A stretch of DNA of 64,000 nt from Streptomyces wuyuanensis. Its GTDB lineage: Bacteria; Actinomycetota; Actinomycetes; Streptomycetales; Streptomycetaceae. Position 1 is the stretch's first letter; each line of letters opens with the position of its first letter. Position numbers and translations under genes: made by a program. The stretch covers positions 187,894 through 251,893 of the forward strand of contig NZ_FNHI01000003.1 of NCBI RefSeq assembly GCF_900103455.1, read 5' to 3'. The notes below the pieces were generated by a model that saw only the letters and a program-made list of their open reading frames with translations, was not told the DNA's origin and did no database searches. Of the stretch, positions 25,951 to 34,078 are shown in pieces.

Positions 25951-27422
25951 GCGGACGTACGTATCTCGGCCTGCCCGCCTTCCCGGAGGCCGCGGCGCAG
26001 TCCACACGGAACGCCACCCTGCGCGGCAATCTGCGCCGCGCCACGCACACCATCCGCGACAAGCGCGCCAGGGCCGTCGCCGAACTGGACGACTGGCAGC
26101 GACTGCGCGCCGCCGGCGCCGCGATCAAGACCCGTACACTGCGCCATCTCGACCACTATCTGGGGCAGGCCGAAGCCGCGGTGACGGCGGCCGGCGGCCA
26201 GGTCCACTGGGCGGCCGACGGCGCCGAGGCCAACCGGATCGTCACCGAGCTCGTACGGGCCACGGGAGAGACGGAGGTCGTCAAGGTCAAGTCCATGGCC
26301 ACGCAGGAGATCGGGCTCAACGACGCGCTCGCCGGGGCCGGGATCACCGCCTGCGAGACCGATCTCGCCGAGCTGATCGTGCAGTTGGGCGACGACCTGC
26401 CCTCGCACATCCTGGTGCCGGCGATCCACCGCAACCGCTCCGAGATCCGCGACATCTTCCGCGAGAGGATGGCGGATTGGGGCCGGCCGGCCCCGGACGG
26501 GCTGACGGACCGGCCCGCCGAGCTGGCCGAGGCGGCCCGGCTGCACCTGCGGGAGAAGTTCCTGCGCGCCAAGGTCGCCGTGTCGGGCGCCAACTTCGTC
26601 GTCGCCGAGTCCGGCACCCTGGTGGTGGTCGAGTCGGAGGGCAACGGCCGGATGTGCCTCACCCTCCCCGAGACGCTGATCTCCGTCGTCGGCATCGAGA
26701 AGGTCGTGCCCACCTGGCAGGACCTGGAAGTGTTCCTCCAGCTCCTCCCCCGCTCCTCCACGGCCGAACGCATGAATCCGTACACCAGCATGTGGACGGG
26801 CACGACCGACGGTGACGGTCCGCGGAACTTCCACCTCGTCCTGCTCGACAACGGCCGCACCGACACCCTCGCCGACACGGTCGGCCGGCAGGCGCTGCGC
26901 TGTATCCGCTGCTCGGCCTGTCTCAACGTCTGCCCGGTGTACGAGCGCGCGGGCGGGCACGCGTACGGTTCCGCCTATCCGGGACCGATCGGTGCCATCC
27001 TCATGCCTCAACTGCGCGGCACGGACAGCGAGCTGGACGCCTCGCTGCCGTTCGCCTCGTCGCTGTGCGGCGCCTGCTACGAGGTGTGCCCGGTCGCCAT
27101 CGACATCCCGGAGGTGCTGGTGCACTTGCGTGAACGGGTCGTCGAGGGGGGCGAGGTGGTTCGCGGCGGTACGAAGGTCACCATCCGCCCGGCGAAGGGG
27201 CACGCCGCCGAGCGTGCCGCGATGCGCGCCGCCCGCTGGACGCTCGACCATCCGGGCGCGCTGCGCACGGCCCAGCGCCTCGCTTCCCGCACCCGCCGCC
27301 TGCATCCGCGGCGGCTGCCGGGGCCCGGCCGGGCCTGGTCGGACACACGGGCGGTCCCGGAGGTGCCCGCCGAGCCGTTCCGCGACTGGTGGCGGCGCAC
27401 CCGGGAGGAGAGCACCAAGTGA
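25947..27422 (+). CDS. lutB: L-lactate oxidation iron-sulfur protein LutB
   Basis: 491 aa. The LUD domain occupies about 60-300 (VKVKSMATQEIGLN, AVSGANFVVAESGTLVVVE). Two 4Fe-4S motifs follow: CIRCSACLNVCPVY (about 319-332) and CGACYEVCPV (about 374-383). It is the electron-transfer subunit of the LutABC complex. The start overlaps the lutA stop (ATGA) and the end overlaps lutC, so all three are translationally coupled. Confidence 0.93.
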   Translation: MSGRTYLGLPAFPEAAAQSTRNATLRGNLRRATHTIRDKRARAVAELDDWQRLRAAGAAIKTRTLRHLDHYLGQAEAAVTAAGGQVHWAADGAEANRIVTELVRATGETEVVKVKSMATQEIGLNDALAGAGITACETDLAELIVQLGDDLPSHILVPAIHRNRSEIRDIFRERMADWGRPAPDGLTDRPAELAEAARLHLREKFLRAKVAVSGANFVVAESGTLVVVESEGNGRMCLTLPETLISVVGIEKVVPTWQDLEVFLQLLPRSSTAERMNPYTSMWTGTTDGDGPRNFHLVLLDNGRTDTLADTVGRQALRCIRCSACLNVCPVYERAGGHAYGSAYPGPIGAILMPQLRGTDSELDASLPFASSLCGACYEVCPVAIDIPEVLVHLRERVVEGGEVVRGGTKVTIRPAKGHAAERAAMRAARWTLDHPGALRTAQRLASRTRRLHPRRLPGPGRAWSDTRAVPEVPAEPFRDWWRRTREESTK

Positions 27423-28066
27423 GCGGCAGGGACACGGTACTCGGCCGGATCCGCCGCGCCCTGGCGGACGTACCCCGCACCGAGCGGCCCGAGGACGTGC
27501 AGGTCACCCGCGACTATCTGCGCGTCCACGGCGCGCGTACGCCGGAGCGGACGGCGGACCTGCTCGCCACGAACCTCGCGGACTACCGGGCGCTCGTGCA
27601 CCGCTGTTCCGCGGGCGAGCCGGCGGAGCTCATCGCCCGCCTGCTGGCGCAGCGCGGCTCCGCGTCGGTGCTCGTGCCGGACGGGCTGCCACCGGAGTGG
27701 ATGGCCGCGGTCCGAGGCCCCGTCCGGATCACCGACCGTGCGGCGAGCACCCCTCAGGAGCTCGACGCCGTCGACAGCGTCGTCACCGGCTGCGCCGTCG
27801 CCATCGCCGAGACCGGAACGATCGTCCTGGACGGCGGTCCGGCGCAGGGCCGGCGCCGGATCACGCTCGTGCCGGACCACCACATCTGTGTCGTACGGGT
27901 CCCCGAACAGGTCGTGGACTCGGTCCCGCAGGGCCTGGAGCGCCTGGACCCGTCCCGTCCGCTGACGTGGATCAGCGGCCCGTCGGCCACGAGCGACATC
28001 GAACTGGACCGGGTCGAGGGAGTCCACGGGCCCCGGACGCTGGAAGTCGTCCTCGTGACGGAATGA
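27419..28066 (+). CDS. lutC: L-lactate oxidation subunit LutC (LUD domain)
   Basis: 215 aa LUD-domain protein. It begins VSGRDTVLGRIRRALADVP, typical of LutC, and carries AVAIAETGTIVLDGG and the conserved RRITLVPDHHICVV with SATSDIELDRVEGVHGP near the end. The GTG start overlaps the lutB stop (GTGA). It completes the lactate-oxidation operon. Confidence 0.92.
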   Translation: MSGRDTVLGRIRRALADVPRTERPEDVQVTRDYLRVHGARTPERTADLLATNLADYRALVHRCSAGEPAELIARLLAQRGSASVLVPDGLPPEWMAAVRGPVRITDRAASTPQELDAVDSVVTGCAVAIAETGTIVLDGGPAQGRRRITLVPDHHICVVRVPEQVVDSVPQGLERLDPSRPLTWISGPSATSDIELDRVEGVHGPRTLEVVLVTE

Positions 28067-28081
28067 GCCCGGACCGTGCGG

Positions 28082-28099
28082 AGTCCCCGTCCGGGGACT
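28082..28099 (+). terminator. Candidate terminator after lutABC
   Basis: AGTCCCCG (28082-28089) and CGGGGACT (28092-28099) form an 8-bp inverted repeat 16 bases after the lutC stop. The loop is tight, so the closing pairs may be open. Confidence 0.45.
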
Positions 28100-28184
28100 G
28101 GCTTGGGGCGCCCGAAGGCCGGACCCGGAGCGGCCGAACCGCGGACGGGGGTCGCTCCACAACTGCTCCGGCCAATCTGCCGGA

Positions 28185-28580
28185 ATGCAGCAGGAGCACC
28201 CGTTCGTTCGGGATGCCTTCCCCGACCTCGTTGCCGAGCTGATCACCCTCTTGGGGGAGGAGGGCGAACGCGAGCCGGCCCTCTGCGCACCGGATCTTCG
28301 TCTGGTCGCGATGTGCGACTGCGGCGACGACTTCTGCAAGAGCATCCGCACGGCGGCCCATCCGACGCTGACACCGGGCCGGAGACGGCTCGCCTCCTCC
28401 GTACGCGGCGGGGAAGCGTCGGTGCCCGGCAGCCCTCTCGCGCGGACGCTCGCGCCATACCGCCGTCAGCGGCGGCGCGAGGTGGCGCGTGCGGGCGGCA
28501 CTATGCGCACCCGCTTCTCCACGGGCGCGCTGTCGATGTCGTCGAGTTGCGCGACGATCGTGCTGCGCAGCTCGTCGTAG
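28185..28580 (+). pseudogene. Truncated small CDCGDDFC-motif protein gene
   Basis: The first 60 residues (MQQEHPFVRDAFPDLVAEL, then RLVAMCDCGDDFCKSI) look like a conserved Streptomyces protein family in which a CxCGDDFC segment is followed by an aromatic, Gly-Pro-rich C-terminal half. After about 28365 the frame turns into Arg/Ser-rich sequence and runs 115 bases into the 3-prime end of the antisense macrodomain gene, so the C-terminal half appears to be lost. No ribosome site stands out. It is probably a remnant left when the neighbouring locus arrived. Confidence 0.5.
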
Positions 28581-29146
28581 TCGTCGAAGGAGTGCTCGTT
28601 GAAGAGGGTGTAGCCCGTCCACATCAGGTTGGCGCACACCCTCGCCGGCACCCCGCCGGTCCGGGCGCCCATACCGACCAGCGCCACCGACCGGATGCTG
28701 CCCGGCGCCTCCCTGTTCTGCCGGTGGATCGCCTGGAACGAGGCCGCGCAGGCCAGAGCCACGTTCAGCGTCTCGCTGACGTTCTGCGAGGACGTCTCCA
28801 TCGTCGGCGTCGAGATCAGGAACCGCGGGGTGACCGCCCCGGACGGAACGCACACCGCGCTGCCGACCGGGAGGGCTCCGGCGAACCGGGCGCGGATCGC
28901 CCGCTGTACGCGCAGTTGGATGCCCGCGCCGAGATGCCGCTTGACGACCGCGTCGAGACCGCCGTCCATCCGGCCCCGAGAGTTGGTGGGACTGACCCAG
29001 GCATCGACGTCCTCGTCGAGGATCGAGCCCTTGCGGATCTCGATGCCCGGGGTGTCGGCGAAGGCCGCGCGCCACGCCTCGACCACCGCTGTGTTGATGT
29101 CGGTCAGTACCACTCGCAGCGGCGGCTGCACACGGTCCACGGTCAC
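28466..29146 (-). CDS. Macrodomain (ADP-ribose-binding) protein
   Basis: 226 aa from the GTG at 29146 (GGAG 7 bases upstream). Macro signatures are VVLTDINTAVVEAWRAAF, then DAWVSPTNSRGRMDGGLD (the equivalent of DxIVNxAN...GGGVD), LPVGSAVCV, RFLISTPTMETSSQNV and VALVGMGARTGGV. Macrodomains bind ADP-ribose, and many remove it from proteins or nucleic acids. It is divergently transcribed from a gene whose C-terminus is an ADP-ribosyltransferase, so a counteracting hydrolase or antitoxin role is likely. The SPTNS/MDGG version of the loop places it in a divergent macro subgroup; catalysis is inferred. Confidence 0.85.
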   Translation of the reverse strand: MTVDRVQPPLRVVLTDINTAVVEAWRAAFADTPGIEIRKGSILDEDVDAWVSPTNSRGRMDGGLDAVVKRHLGAGIQLRVQRAIRARFAGALPVGSAVCVPSGAVTPRFLISTPTMETSSQNVSETLNVALACAASFQAIHRQNREAPGSIRSVALVGMGARTGGVPARVCANLMWTGYTLFNEHSFDDYDELRSTIVAQLDDIDSAPVEKRVRIVPPARATSRRR

Positions 29147-29150
29147 TGGC

Positions 29151-29260
29151 TCACTCCGATCGGGAAGGGTCACTCGACTGATCGGGACGCTACTTCCCAC
29201 CACTGACACCGCGGCCGTCCCAGCTTGTGCCGAGGGCACCAGAGGAGGACTGTCAGTGGT
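29151..29260. promoter_or_regulatory. Divergent control region with long inverted repeat
   Basis: ACCACTGACA (29199-29208) is the exact reverse complement of TGTCAGTGGT (29251-29260), with a smaller inverted repeat GTGCC/GGCAC between them (29227-29239). Nearer the macrodomain gene, TCACTCCGATCGGGA (29151-29165) recurs as TCACTCGACTGATCGGGA (29170-29187). These elements fill the gap between the macrodomain and UDG-ART starts and could bind a regulator controlling both. Regulation is inferred. Confidence 0.5.
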
Positions 29261-29336
29261 CCCGCCTATCGTCGTGGGCACTTCGCCAATCAGGCCTTTC
29301 ACCAGCGCAGTTCAACCCGACCGGAGTCCTTCCAGC

Positions 29337-30950
29337 ATGAGCGATGCCCACTCCCCCGCCCCGCCCGACCCGAGCGACCCGCTGGCCCTCGCGGACCTGT
29401 TCCAGGGCGGCGGTGAACCATGGCTTCCACTGCTGAAGCCGGTCATCGAGGCTCAGCCGGACGCGGCCGCGTTCATCGGTCCGGGCCGCAGCCCGGAGGT
29501 CGTCCCCGTCCGCGAACTGACCTTCCAGGCGCTGAAGCCCAACGCTCCGCACAAGTGGAAGGTGGTGGTCTTCGGTCAGAACCCGTATCCGCGGCCCGAG
29601 AGCGCCACCGGCATCGCGATGTTCGACAACACCTTCCACGACTGGAAGGACAGCCAGTTCGGCAGGGTCGTCAGCATCCGCTGCATCATCAAGGCGGCGG
29701 CGATGTGGAAGTACGGCATACCCAGGAAGACGCCGATCGCCGACATTCGCGCGCTGTTGAAGAAGCACGAGACCGTCCAGCCGCCGGAATGGTTCCAGGC
29801 GATGCTCACCCAGGGCGTGCTGCTGCTGAACGCGGCGCTGACCGCCAGCGGCGACGGGGCGATCGGCACGGACCGGCACACCCGGTTCTGGCGGCCCGTC
29901 GCCGAGCGGATCGTCGAGGAGATACTCAAGGCCAAGCAGGACGCGGACGTGGAGGACCGCGGGGTCGTCTTCGCGTGGTGGGGGGCGCACGCGCGCAGTC
30001 TGAAGAAGGTCGTTCTCGAACTCCAGAAGAAGTACCCCGGGGTCGAGGTCCGGCACATCGACCACGCCAACCCCGCGGCTCAGGGCGACGTCTTCTGCGA
30101 CGGTGACCACCTCGGGATGGTGAACGCGGCCCTCGCTTCGGTGGGTGCGGAAGAGATCGACTGGCTGCCGAGCGCCGGCTGGAACGAGCCCTCAGCGGAA
30201 CCCGGCGGGGGCGGCGATGTCGCGGATCGCATGGGCGCGTTCATCGCCTCCACCATGGAGCTCCACCAGCTGTACCTGGACCGGCTCTCCGGTGTGAAGG
30301 ACGAGGGGCTCGTCCTTCCGGCGATCACGGGTGTGTTCGACACCCCTCTGATGGACATCCGCGAGGCCGTCGCCCCGGTCACCGCGCTGCTGTCCGGGCT
30401 GGGCCGGCACGTCGACCGGTCGCACGAGTTCGGCAAGCGGCGGGCCGACGAAGCCTCCGCCGGCCTCTCCGCGGACGCGATCGCCGCCCTCTACCTCTAC
30501 ACCTGCGAGTCCGCCTTCTACCGGGAGGTCAACGCCATCCTGCGTTCCCCGGACCGGAGCAGGCTCGTCCCGTACCTGCCGTATCTGCGGCTGCTGTTCT
30601 CGGCCGTGTCACAACTCCCCGTCCGCACCAGCCCTTTGTGGCGCGGGGTGTCGCTGGACCTGCGTGCGCAGTATCCGCTCGGACGGACCGTGACGTGGTG
30701 GGGCGTGTCCTCGTGCACGTCCGAGCTCGGTGTGGCGAAGGCGTTCCTCGGCGGCCGCGGCAAGCGGACCCTGTTCGAGGTGGTGCCCGCCCGGGCCGTG
30801 GGCATCCGCGACTTCTCCGCGTTCACCGGGGAGGAGGAGTTCATCCTTCTGCCGGGGACCCAGCTGAAGGTGACGGACGTCAAGGTCGAGCGCGGCGGCC
30901 TGTGCACCGTAAGGCTGACCGAGCTGGAGGAGCGGCCCCTGGTGTCCTGA
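29337..30950 (+). CDS. Uracil-DNA glycosylase-like / mono-ADP-ribosyltransferase fusion
   Basis: 537 aa. Residues about 25-285 are a family-1 UDG fold: VVVFGQNPYP (77-86; usual GQDPYH), GIAMF (92-96), GVLLLNAALT (160-169, Asn165), VVFAWWGAHA (210-219), IDHANP (241-246, His243) and GDHLGMVNAAL (256-266). The water-activating Asp is Asn82. Residues about 380-525 are an R-S-ExE ART domain: LWRGVSLDL (Arg436), WWGVSSCTS (454-462) and GEEEFILLPGTQ (Glu499, Glu501), the pattern of arginine-type ARTs such as PF01129. A Gly-rich linker (287-294) joins them. A GTG at 29256 with a perfect AGGAGG would add 27 residues, but codon use there is less coding-like. Likely function: uracil- or DNA-directed ADP-ribosylation, inferred only. 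Confidence 0.88.
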   Translation: MSDAHSPAPPDPSDPLALADLFQGGGEPWLPLLKPVIEAQPDAAAFIGPGRSPEVVPVRELTFQALKPNAPHKWKVVVFGQNPYPRPESATGIAMFDNTFHDWKDSQFGRVVSIRCIIKAAAMWKYGIPRKTPIADIRALLKKHETVQPPEWFQAMLTQGVLLLNAALTASGDGAIGTDRHTRFWRPVAERIVEEILKAKQDADVEDRGVVFAWWGAHARSLKKVVLELQKKYPGVEVRHIDHANPAAQGDVFCDGDHLGMVNAALASVGAEEIDWLPSAGWNEPSAEPGGGGDVADRMGAFIASTMELHQLYLDRLSGVKDEGLVLPAITGVFDTPLMDIREAVAPVTALLSGLGRHVDRSHEFGKRRADEASAGLSADAIAALYLYTCESAFYREVNAILRSPDRSRLVPYLPYLRLLFSAVSQLPVRTSPLWRGVSLDLRAQYPLGRTVTWWGVSSCTSELGVAKAFLGGRGKRTLFEVVPARAVGIRDFSAFTGEEEFILLPGTQLKVTDVKVERGGLCTVRLTELEERPLVS

Positions 30951-31279
30951 ACGGGCGGTCGCCGTCGTGGCGCCTGTTGGAGAGCGCCCCGGCGAGCGCG
31001 GTTTGCCCCCCTCACGATGGTCCTTTCATATGCAACCGCCGGACGCCCGCGGGGCGCACGCAACCTCCGCGCGCGCCCCCGAAGTTGCGCGATAACGCCA
31101 GGCCAACAGCCCTTTCCCGACAGTCGAACCACCCTTTTCGGGCGCTCTTCGTTCCGCAACCTCGAGTTAACGCTGCAAACAACCTTTCACGGTTAACGTG
31201 TGACTTGACCAGCTGTTGACCTGCCGTTTGATCTGCCATTGGCCTGGGCTGGACGCGTACGGCACGAAGGGGGAGAAGC
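30951..31279. promoter_or_regulatory. AT-rich intergenic region with paired GTTAAC sites
   Basis: 329 bases. The right half (about 31150-31245) is AT-rich and contains GTTAAC at 31166-31171 and 31192-31197 (26 bases apart), then TTGACC at 31205-31210 and again at 31216-31221, candidate -35 elements. This is probably the promoter of the carbonic anhydrase/SulP transcript, or of the small gene at 31280. No clear terminator was found after the UDG-ART stop. Confidence 0.45.
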
Positions 31280-31729
31280 ATGAGCGCAGCGATGACGGCG
31301 CGGACCGCAGGCCCGGCCTTCGTCATAGCCCTGTTCGCGCTGGCGTTCTCCCTCGCCGCGGCCGCCTCCTCCACGCCCCGTGCACTGAAGTGCTCAGCCG
31401 CCCCAGTGATTCCGGAGCGCCACCCGGCCGCCCGTGCCGACGCCGCTCCCGGCGGCACCCCGCTCCTGGCCGCCGGCGGTTCGGGACACTCCCCGTGTGA
31501 CGACGGAGTCCCGGCCGCACGCCCCGGCGATCCGTCGCGCACACGCGACCGTGATCAGGGCCCTGCGGGCGGACCGGCGCGCCGGGGTCCGGCGTCACCG
31601 CCCGGCGGTCCGGCGCCCGTCGCGGCCGCGGCGGCAGCGGCCGGCGGCACCGCGGCGAGCGGTTCGCCGGGACGCTCCAGATGCCCGACGGCCCACGCTC
31701 CTGCGGTACTTCAGGTCTTCCGCTGCTGA
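31280..31729 (+). CDS. Possible small exported protein
   Basis: 149 aa frame with AAGGGGGAGAAGC before the ATG and a hydrophobic start (AGPAFVIALFALAFSLAAAASS) like a signal peptide or single anchor. The rest is Ala/Pro/Gly/Arg-rich with four scattered Cys and no known domain. The good ribosome site and promoter-like upstream sequence favour translation; the low-complexity tail argues against a conserved protein. It may be only a leader of the carbonic anhydrase transcript. Confidence 0.4.
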   Translation: MSAAMTARTAGPAFVIALFALAFSLAAAASSTPRALKCSAAPVIPERHPAARADAAPGGTPLLAAGGSGHSPCDDGVPAARPGDPSRTRDRDQGPAGGPARRGPASPPGGPAPVAAAAAAAGGTAASGSPGRSRCPTAHAPAVLQVFRC

Positions 31730-31805
31730 CAGAGACGGAGTCCAGCGTTCCCTGCCCTGCACGTCCGACGCGCCACCCCCACGGCGCGCCAGGAGGAGTA
31801 CCACC

Positions 31806-32396
31806 ATGCAGCCCATGCAGCCCCTCATCGACAACGCCCGCACGTTCGGACAGCGCCCTGAGGAGTTCGCCGAGCTTGCCCAAGGCCAGTCCCCCCAGGC
31901 CCTGTTCATCGCCTGCTCCGATTCCCGGGTCGTCCCGGCACTGATCACCGGCGCTCGACCGGGCGATCTCTTCGAGCTGCGCACCGCCGGCAACATCGTT
32001 CCCCCGTACGGCTCCGACGGCCCCGCCGGCGAGACGGCCACCATCGAATACGCCGTGGAAGTCCTCGGCGTCTCCGACATCGTCGTCTGCGGCCACTCGC
32101 ACTGCGGCGCCGTCGGTGCTCTGGTGCGCGGCGACGACCTGGAGGGCGTACCCGCCGTGCGCGACTGGCTCACCCACGCGGCCGGCGAACCGGACGCCGC
32201 CGACCCCGACGATCCCTGCGTGGAGCGCGCCGTCACCCACCACGTCCTCTCCCAGCTGCTGCGCCTGCGCTCGTACCCGTGCGTGGAGAAGCGGCTGGCC
32301 GACGGCTCCCTCACACTGCACGGCTGGTACTACGAGGTCCACACCGGGGCCGTGCGCGCACACCGCCCGGACACCGACGCGTTCGAGGCGCTGTGA
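31806..32396 (+). CDS. Beta-carbonic anhydrase
   Basis: 196 aa. Zinc ligands and catalytic pair are visible: Cys37, Asp39 and Arg41 in ACSDSR, and His97 and Cys100 in CGHSHCGA. It interconverts CO2 and bicarbonate in the cytoplasm. AGGAGG lies 7 bases before the ATG. It is followed after 8 bases by a SulP transporter gene, a well-known coupling for bicarbonate uptake and use. Confidence 0.94.
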   Translation: MQPMQPLIDNARTFGQRPEEFAELAQGQSPQALFIACSDSRVVPALITGARPGDLFELRTAGNIVPPYGSDGPAGETATIEYAVEVLGVSDIVVCGHSHCGAVGALVRGDDLEGVPAVRDWLTHAAGEPDAADPDDPCVERAVTHHVLSQLLRLRSYPCVEKRLADGSLTLHGWYYEVHTGAVRAHRPDTDAFEAL

Positions 32397-32404
32397 GGCC
32401 CGCC

Positions 32405-33937
32405 ATGAGCACGGACAACAGCGCCGAGAAGAAGGCGGTTCCGGCGTACGGACGGTGGAAGTACCCATGGCTGAAGCAGGACTTCGCCGCCTCCCTCGTC
32501 GTCTTCCTGGTCGCCCTCCCGCTGTGCGTCGGCGTCGCCGTCGCCTCCGGCGTCCCGGCCGAACTCGGCCTGGTCACCGGTGTCGTGGGCGGTGTCGTCA
32601 CCGGACTCATGCGAGGCAGCAGCCTCCAGGTGTCCGGCCCGGCCGCCGGTCTGACCGTCCTCGTCTTCGAGGCGGTCGACGAGTTCGGCCTGCCTGCCCT
32701 GGGCGTGATCGTCCTGGCCACCGGCGTGCTCCAGATGGCCATGGGCGCCCTGAAGCTGGGCCGCTACTTCCGTGCGATCTCCGTGTCCGTGGTCGAGGGC
32801 ATGCTGGCCGGCATCGGCCTGGTCCTGATCGCCGGGCAGTTGTACTCCGTGATCGGCACCGAGGCCCCCGACTCCGGCATCGGCAAACTCGCCGGTCTGC
32901 CCTCCGCTCTGATCGACGCCGCCCAGAACGGCAGGACACTGGTCTCCCTCGGGCTTGGTGCGGGCACCATCGCCGTCCTGGTGCTGTGGCGGCGGATGCC
33001 GCGGCGGTTGCGCGCGGTGCCCGGCCCGCTCGCCGCGGTCGGCCTGGCGGCCCTGGTCGCCCTGCTGCCCGGCGTCGACGTCACCACCGTGGAGGTCAGG
33101 GGCCTCCTCGACTCCGTACAGCCGCCCTCGCTGGGCGAGTTCGGGGAACTCGGCACCCTCGCCCTGCTCGGCACCGTGGTCGCGTTCACCCTGATCGCCT
33201 CGGCGGAGTCCCTGTTCAGCGCGGCGGCCGTGGACCGCATGCACGACGGCCCGCGCACCGAGTACGACAAGGAACTCGTCGCCCAGGGCACGGGCAACGC
33301 CGTGTGCGGGATCCTCGGCGCCCTGCCGATGACCGCGGTGATCGTGCGCAGCGCGGCCAATGTGCAGGCGGGCGCCCGCACCAAGGCGTCCCGCGTCCTG
33401 CACGGGGTGTGGCTGCTGCTCTTCGCAGCGCTCCTGCCGGACGTCCTCGCCTGTATTCCGATCCCTGCCCTCGCGGGCGTCCTGGTCCACGCCGGTGCCA
33501 GACTCATCCCCGTCCGCGCGCTCGCCGCGCTGTGGCGGGAGAACCGCGGCGAGGCCCTGATCCTCGTCGTCACCGCCATGGCGATCGTCGCCGTGAGCAT
33601 GTTCGAGGGCGTTCTCATCGGTCTGGCCCTGTCCATCGTCAAGACGGCGTGGGAGACCTCCCACATCAAACTGGAGGTCGTCGACAAGGGCGCGGGCCCG
33701 GTCCAGGCGTACCTCTCCGGCAACGCGACCTTCCTGCGCCTGCCGAAGATACTCGACAGCCTGGAGGCCCTCCCCCAGGACCGCCCCGTCGAGCTCGACC
33801 TCTCCGGGCTCCACCACCTCGACCACGCCTGCCGGTCCGCGCTGGAGAACTGGAGGGAACGGCACTCCGAGACCGGCACACCACCGGTGAAGTTCACCGC
33901 CGGGGTGGACGGCGACCGCGTCGCGTCGGGCGTGTAG
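32405..33937 (+). CDS. SulP-family anion (probably bicarbonate) transporter with STAS domain
   Basis: 510 aa. About 10-12 membrane helices start at residue 26 (FAASLVVFLVALPLCVGVAVASG), with the SulP motif GPAAGLTVLVFEAV and a central FTLIASAESLFSAAAVDRMHD. A short STAS domain (about 420-500; VELDLSGLHHLDHACRSALENW) closes the protein. The family carries sulphate, bicarbonate or other anions. Operon linkage to beta-carbonic anhydrase favours bicarbonate. A hairpin at 33971-34003 ends the operon. Confidence 0.92.
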   Translation: MSTDNSAEKKAVPAYGRWKYPWLKQDFAASLVVFLVALPLCVGVAVASGVPAELGLVTGVVGGVVTGLMRGSSLQVSGPAAGLTVLVFEAVDEFGLPALGVIVLATGVLQMAMGALKLGRYFRAISVSVVEGMLAGIGLVLIAGQLYSVIGTEAPDSGIGKLAGLPSALIDAAQNGRTLVSLGLGAGTIAVLVLWRRMPRRLRAVPGPLAAVGLAALVALLPGVDVTTVEVRGLLDSVQPPSLGEFGELGTLALLGTVVAFTLIASAESLFSAAAVDRMHDGPRTEYDKELVAQGTGNAVCGILGALPMTAVIVRSAANVQAGARTKASRVLHGVWLLLFAALLPDVLACIPIPALAGVLVHAGARLIPVRALAALWRENRGEALILVVTAMAIVAVSMFEGVLIGLALSIVKTAWETSHIKLEVVDKGAGPVQAYLSGNATFLRLPKILDSLEALPQDRPVELDLSGLHHLDHACRSALENWRERHSETGTPPVKFTAGVDGDRVASGV

Positions 33938-33970
33938 CGGGCAGGTTCGTCAACCGACGGCGATGAACGG

Positions 33971-34003
33971 CCGGGCCGCGCCCTCCTCGGGGGCGCGGCC
34001 CGG
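33971..34003 (+). terminator. Terminator, 13-bp perfect stem
   Basis: CCGGGCCGCGCCC (33971-33983) and GGGCGCGGCCCGG (33991-34003) flank a 7-base loop, 34 bases after the SulP stop. Confidence 0.8.
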
Positions 34004-34078
34004 GCGCGCGGGGCACCGGCTCGACCAGGGCCGCGCCGGCGCACTGCGGCGGATGTCGCCCTGCGGCTTCAGGTTACT

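Noticed and set aside
28466-30950. Reading the UDG-ART/macrodomain pair as a standard DarTG system
   Set aside because: The ART motifs are of the R-S-ExE arginine-type class rather than DarT-like, the genes are divergent rather than an operon, and the macrodomain protein lacks the C-terminal domain seen in DarG.
31012-31542. A 176-codon minus-strand frame over the carbonic anhydrase promoter
   Set aside because: It has no domain or ribosome site and crosses the AT-rich promoter island.
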